Source: Congeria kusceri (Eukaryota; Mollusca; Bivalvia; Myida; Dreissenidae). From it: DNA of 64,000 nt. A program made the translations under genes and the position numbers. The stretch is taken from positions 20,665,105 through 20,729,104 of the forward strand of contig CM051030.1 in NCBI GenBank assembly GCA_027627225.1, in the 5' to 3' direction. Shown here piece after piece: positions 59,816 through 64,000 of this stretch (positions are counted from its first letter, which is position 1; the number at the start of each line of letters is the position of its first letter). The notes below the pieces were generated by a model that saw only the letters and a list, made by a program, of their open reading frames with translations, ran no database searches and was not told the DNA's origin.

Positions 59816-62270
59816 TTGAGGACAATTATGTGTGAACACGAAAACCAAATGCCTACTTGTTCAGTATCGCTCAAGTGTATGTGACATTTGAAGTAGATTA
59901 TATGCGGTAACAAAACGTGTTTACTTACATAAGTCCATCTTGCAAATTAGATTTTTTTGGTATAAATTCTGACATGCTAAATTGACCGCAATGAATGTTA
60001 TATATTTGTAAGTATTTGTTAATAAGTTAATATGTGGCTCATAAGTACATACCTAAATTTGGTATAACAATATTTACAATTAAATTTATATTGTATATAT
60101 TATCCAATTTAAAATCTAAAATTGTAAGTAACGCATGAATAAACAAAAAACATTGTGTTCTCCATGTTTTGACTGCGTATTGTAAAACTGACAGATGCTT
60201 TATGTACTAAGTTATGATACTGATATAGGCATGTTATAACAATGTAGATGTATATAATTAACATAAACATTTATATTAAGCATATGCCCCAATACTCACT
60301 ATCTTACAGCGGACATTGTAATAGTAAATAGTTCTTACATCATACCGTACATGTGTCTTTAACAAGCGGGTGATGCCGACAGTAAACATGATATGTGATG
60401 CAGCAAGAGCAACATCACTTATGCAGTGCACATAACAACTATACATACATGTACTAGTCATGCGAACATGTTTGTCTAAATGATTCATTAGCGTGTCCGC
60501 ATATCTATATCCCTACCAAACTATATAGGAATCAATTTGGAATCATTCCGTCGTGTCCCGTTTTACACTTTTGTTGAAACTAATTGATCGATAGCTTTCA
60601 CACTTGCTATACATATTTAGCATCATTTAAATCTGATTGCCCAGGACCATTACTCTGTCATGCATTTTATTGAAGTATAGTCCGTTTTCACTAATCAATT
60701 TTGTTAAGTTTCTTGTTAAGGTCAACTTGTTAAAAAATATATTTGATTTACATCTATCAAACTTGGTATGCATATTCATCATGAGGTGAGTTCATACACT
60801 TTCGTTGTTTTTCCGAAATTCGCACCACAGAGACGTAACTAAAACCAAACACTTCCGTACACTTAATAAGTCGAGCAATGTTGTAATTACCAACATTTGT
60901 GTATTAACAATTAATCTTTTCGTAATCCGTACACTTCCGTTAACACACACAGAATACATCCGTTCTTCCGCACAATCACGACAAAGTCAGCAAAACGGTT
61001 CTAGATGTTAAAAATGAATTCTAACAAGACAGGCGTTTTTTTTTCTCCATAAACAAAGAAGGGACTCTCAAGTATGCGTAATTCTGCAATAGTTATAGAC
61101 GGAGCCTAATGTTTTACAAATAGTTCTGGATGATTCGCGGAAATTGTACAATACCATACACTTGCTTAAACGCGCACTAGCAAAATCGTAAACAAGTTAC
61201 CGTTTCTGTATAATGTATTGAAATCAAACCGCATATTTCATAATTACATTTAAATAAAACTTAAGCATTGTTGGAATTTTCATGTTATTTGTGTTAGCAT
61301 GCTACTTTCACTGTACATAGCATCAATAAACATGACGTCATATTGATGTTATTTTTTATTTGTATCAATGAATCTGACGTCATTCGATCAATATGTATGA
61401 ATTAAGTTAACGTCATATTGTTTGTTATGATTCATTGACGTCGCTGAAACAAGCCAAGTCCAGTCTATATTTGTTCATTGTCGGCACATATGAATAACTT
61501 TTATTTAAACATAAACTATGTATAGCTTTTTACCGACTTATTGAAACACGTGTGAATATACTTTCTAGAAAGATGGACGGAGTGAAGATAAAATATAGTT
61601 AGCATTCAAAAACATAAAAATAGAGACTAAGATCGTGTTAGAATTCGCATTTAATTCCTACGCATCTATACTTCTTATTGTGGGACATTCGACAACCAAC
61701 TATGATAGAAAAAATATGATTTCTTAATTAGCATTGCATCTCCGACATCATTGAAACGTGTGCGTGGGGCAACGTGTACGTTCCCGTTGATGTCGTAACA
61801 ACAAACAGCAATTAAGAAAGAAAAGACAATCGCCAATATGCCTCTGCAAATGAATTCTTATAAGACTATACATAAACACATACAAATACAAGTCAACCAT
61901 CGCGCGGAGATGTAACAGGTTCTGACCCTAGCTCGATTTTTAAACCCTGCCAGCATGAAGTTGCACGTGACCTAATCAGATCAAATGCCGCAATCTCATT
62001 GTAATTATATCATTTTAACTCGTAAAATATATAACTAGGCCAATAAGCCAACGTTTTTGATTCCTAACATCTCCCCTAATCCGTTCCAAATCTGGAAGTA
62101 TTTCACTCGCGGTGGCAGTGGTTACTAAGGAGTACCAAGGAGGAAGTACTTTCTGCGATGAGTGTCAATATGCATAAGTAGTTATCTGCCCTTGGAAACA
62201 AAGGCAAATGGAGGAAACCATTTCAGGAAGAGCTTTGTTGTCAATGAGAATTATTATGGAAAATTATTAG
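59816..62270. other. Anonymous intergenic interval
   Basis: No exon, RNA gene or repeat family recognised. A tract with spaced TGACGTCA-like motifs occurs at 61330-61445 (ATGACGTCATATTGATG, CTGACGTCATTCGATC, TTAACGTCATATTG, TTGACGTCGC), noted as a finding. Confidence 0.5.
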
Positions 62271-62407
62271 GGATGGCAACGAATACCAAAAATAATATTA
62301 AAATATTCAATTGATGAAGTATTCGAATATTCGAATATTCGATCATCGGAGGCAATATTGGTGAAGTGATGGAAATGTAAAACTAACATGACTCAATTGT
62401 GTGGCTT

Positions 62408-63515
62408 ACTACAGAATCCCGTTAGTGCCATCGCCTATGAATGGGTTTTTTTTTAAACGCGATACTCGATAGTACGATGATGAAAACTCGCAATCACGAT
62501 ACTACGATAACGAAAACGCGACAACACGATGATGATTGCGCGACATTACGATAACGAAAACGCGATACTACGACAGTACGATGATGATAATTCGATATAT
62601 TTTCGTGTTATCACCATCGTACTGCCGCAGTTTCACCATCGTAAAATCGTACTGTCGTGTTATCGCGTTTTTATTATCGTACTGTCGCGGTATCATCATC
62701 GTACTGTCGTGTTATTGCATTTTCATTATTGTACTGTCGCGATACCATCATAGTACTGTCGCGTTATCATCATCGTACTGTCGAGTTATCTGCATCGTAC
62801 TGTTGCCCTCCATCGTATTTTCGCCTTCCGGTGCCCATGCTAATAAAATTTCTTGGGATTGACTATGGGTAGGTAGGGTCAAGGTCACTGTTACTAAAAA
62901 TAGAAAAATGGTTTTCGTTCATTAACTTAAGAATAAAATTTAATTGAGATATTTTAATGCAACGTTATAACCAGATACCTTATACCAAAACCTCCCTTGG
63001 AACTGCATATGAAGTGGGTGGGTCAAGATCAGTTTTACTAAAAGTAGATAAATCGTTTCCGCTCAATGCTCCGGAGGGCGACAGTAGTACGATAGCGATA
63101 ATGCGACAGTGCGATACTGATAACGCGACTGTACGATAGTAATAACGCGACAATACGATGATGCTAACGCGACAGTACGACGATGAAAGTGCGACAGTAC
63201 GATGATAATAACGCGACAGTACGAGATGATAACGCGACAGTACGCTAATGATAACGCGATAACACGACAGTACGATATTATGATGGTGAAAATGCGACAG
63301 TACGATGGTTATCACGAAATTATATCGCATTATCATCATCGTACTGTCGTAGTATTGCGTTTTCGTTGTCGTAATGTCGCGTAATCATCATCGTGTTGTC
63401 GCGTTTTCGTTATCGTAGTATCGTGATTTCGCGTTTTCATCCTCGTACTATCGAGTATTGCGTTTAAGATCAACCAATTCATAGGCGATGGCCCTAACGG
63501 GATTCCGTAGTTTAC
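62408..63515. mobile_element. Foldback element of ~22-bp units, nested inverted repeats
   Basis: The outer ends CAGAATCCCGTTAG then TGCCATCGCCTATGAAT (left) are inverted at the right (ATTCATAGGCGATGGCCC, AACGGGATTCCG). Inward, both arms are arrays of ~22-bp units such as CGACAGTACGATGATGATAA (plus CG). In the left arm units point forward at 62454-62595 and reverse at 62605-62820; the right arm has forward units at 63075-63310 and reverse at 63330-63460. So each arm is a hairpin, and the two arms are inverse to each other. A ~230-bp centre (62835-63065) holds GGTCAAGGTCACTGTTACT units like those in 43840-44500. Confidence 0.85.
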
Positions 63516-64000
63516 AGCCACCACCAACGCACAATGAGAAAAATGCGGCAAATATACTGACTTTAATCTACATGTTATAACTATATGGCGATTGTTCAAT
63601 GTAATTTAATGGGAAAGCTTTTAAACCATTTATTTAACACACGCAAATCTTTGCTGACAACTTCGCTGTCTGTTTTCATGACATAACTAGTAAGGCGGTA
63701 TGTTGTTTCAGAGCACATGTGCACATGTACGTAATAACTCCAATTAGCACCTCGAACACGCTTTAATCTCCTACTTTCCGTGTAAGTGACTTGTGAACTG
63801 ATAAAGGACCGTGGTCGTTATAATAAAACTAGCAGTAACAACAAACTGTCGTCTACATAACAATAGGGGGATATATAGGTTTTGACACATATCCTGTGTA
63901 CTAGGGAAGCTAAGGTGTCACAAAAACGCTATATCTTTAGGGACGAACATTGACAAATACTGCATTAAATATACTTAAAAGTAAATTAATAAACAGGTAA
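63516..64000. other. Anonymous right edge
   Basis: No supported feature. Confidence 0.5.

Noticed and set aside
62529..63599. ORFs with repeated YCRV/SRYHHRTV peptides on both strands
   Set aside because: They translate the ~22-bp units of the foldback element; a 66-bp period gives a repeated 22-residue pattern without coding meaning.

Overview
This is eukaryotic, AT-rich, intron-rich DNA. It most likely comes from a bivalve mollusc; a heterodont such as Dreissena or Mya is my guess, and species is inference only. The grounds are the dense interspersed repeats with hairpin leaders, short-period cores and a ...CTTGTT tail, and a one-domain-per-exon immunoglobulin receptor gene. There are no bacterial operons, rRNA genes or CRISPR arrays.

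Layout. 1-14000 is almost entirely mobile and tandem repeats: ~145-bp unit arrays, a composite insertion with a 6-bp target duplication (395-2209), a hAT-like insertion with an 8-bp target duplication nested in another inverted-repeat element (5235-7370), at least five families of hairpin-headed repeats (6814-10178, 12201-13144), and a 47-bp minisatellite of 16 copies (10362-11115). 14023-21825 and 21892-29099 are two tandem copies of one ~7.2-7.9 kb segment. Each holds a decayed Ty3/Gypsy integrase relic (minus strand), a ~145-bp array, a PIF/Harbinger-like MITE and a complete hairpin-headed element.

29329-40680 is the main gene (plus strand): six Ig exons, a seventh Ig-like exon that has lost its cysteines, an FN3 exon, a transmembrane exon and four cytoplasmic-tail exons with tyrosine motifs ending at TAG 40678. 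Every Ig/FN3/TM exon is phase 1-1. It reads as the C-terminal part of a nephrin/SYG-2-like cell-surface adhesion receptor. The signal peptide and 5' exons are not seen. The splice donor of one tail exon lies in the first unit of a 38-bp minisatellite that repeats the donor, and an acceptor-like site, ten times.

53331-59038 is a broken paralogue of the same gene end: an FN3 exon with a frameshift, a TM exon with an in-frame TGA, then four phase-compatible tail exons that are open and carry an ITAM-like YxxL/YxxI pair. A LINE relic sits between its TM and tail exons, itself split by an insertion that contains a ~367-bp (AT)n tract.

The remainder (41400-53300 and 59800-64000) is mostly anonymous intergenic DNA with two further hairpin-headed repeats, a 113-bp triplication, and near the right end a ~1.1-kb foldback element built of ~22-bp units (62408-63515).

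All calls come from reading the sequence. No database search, alignment program or splice predictor was run, so family names for repeats and exon boundaries are by eye.
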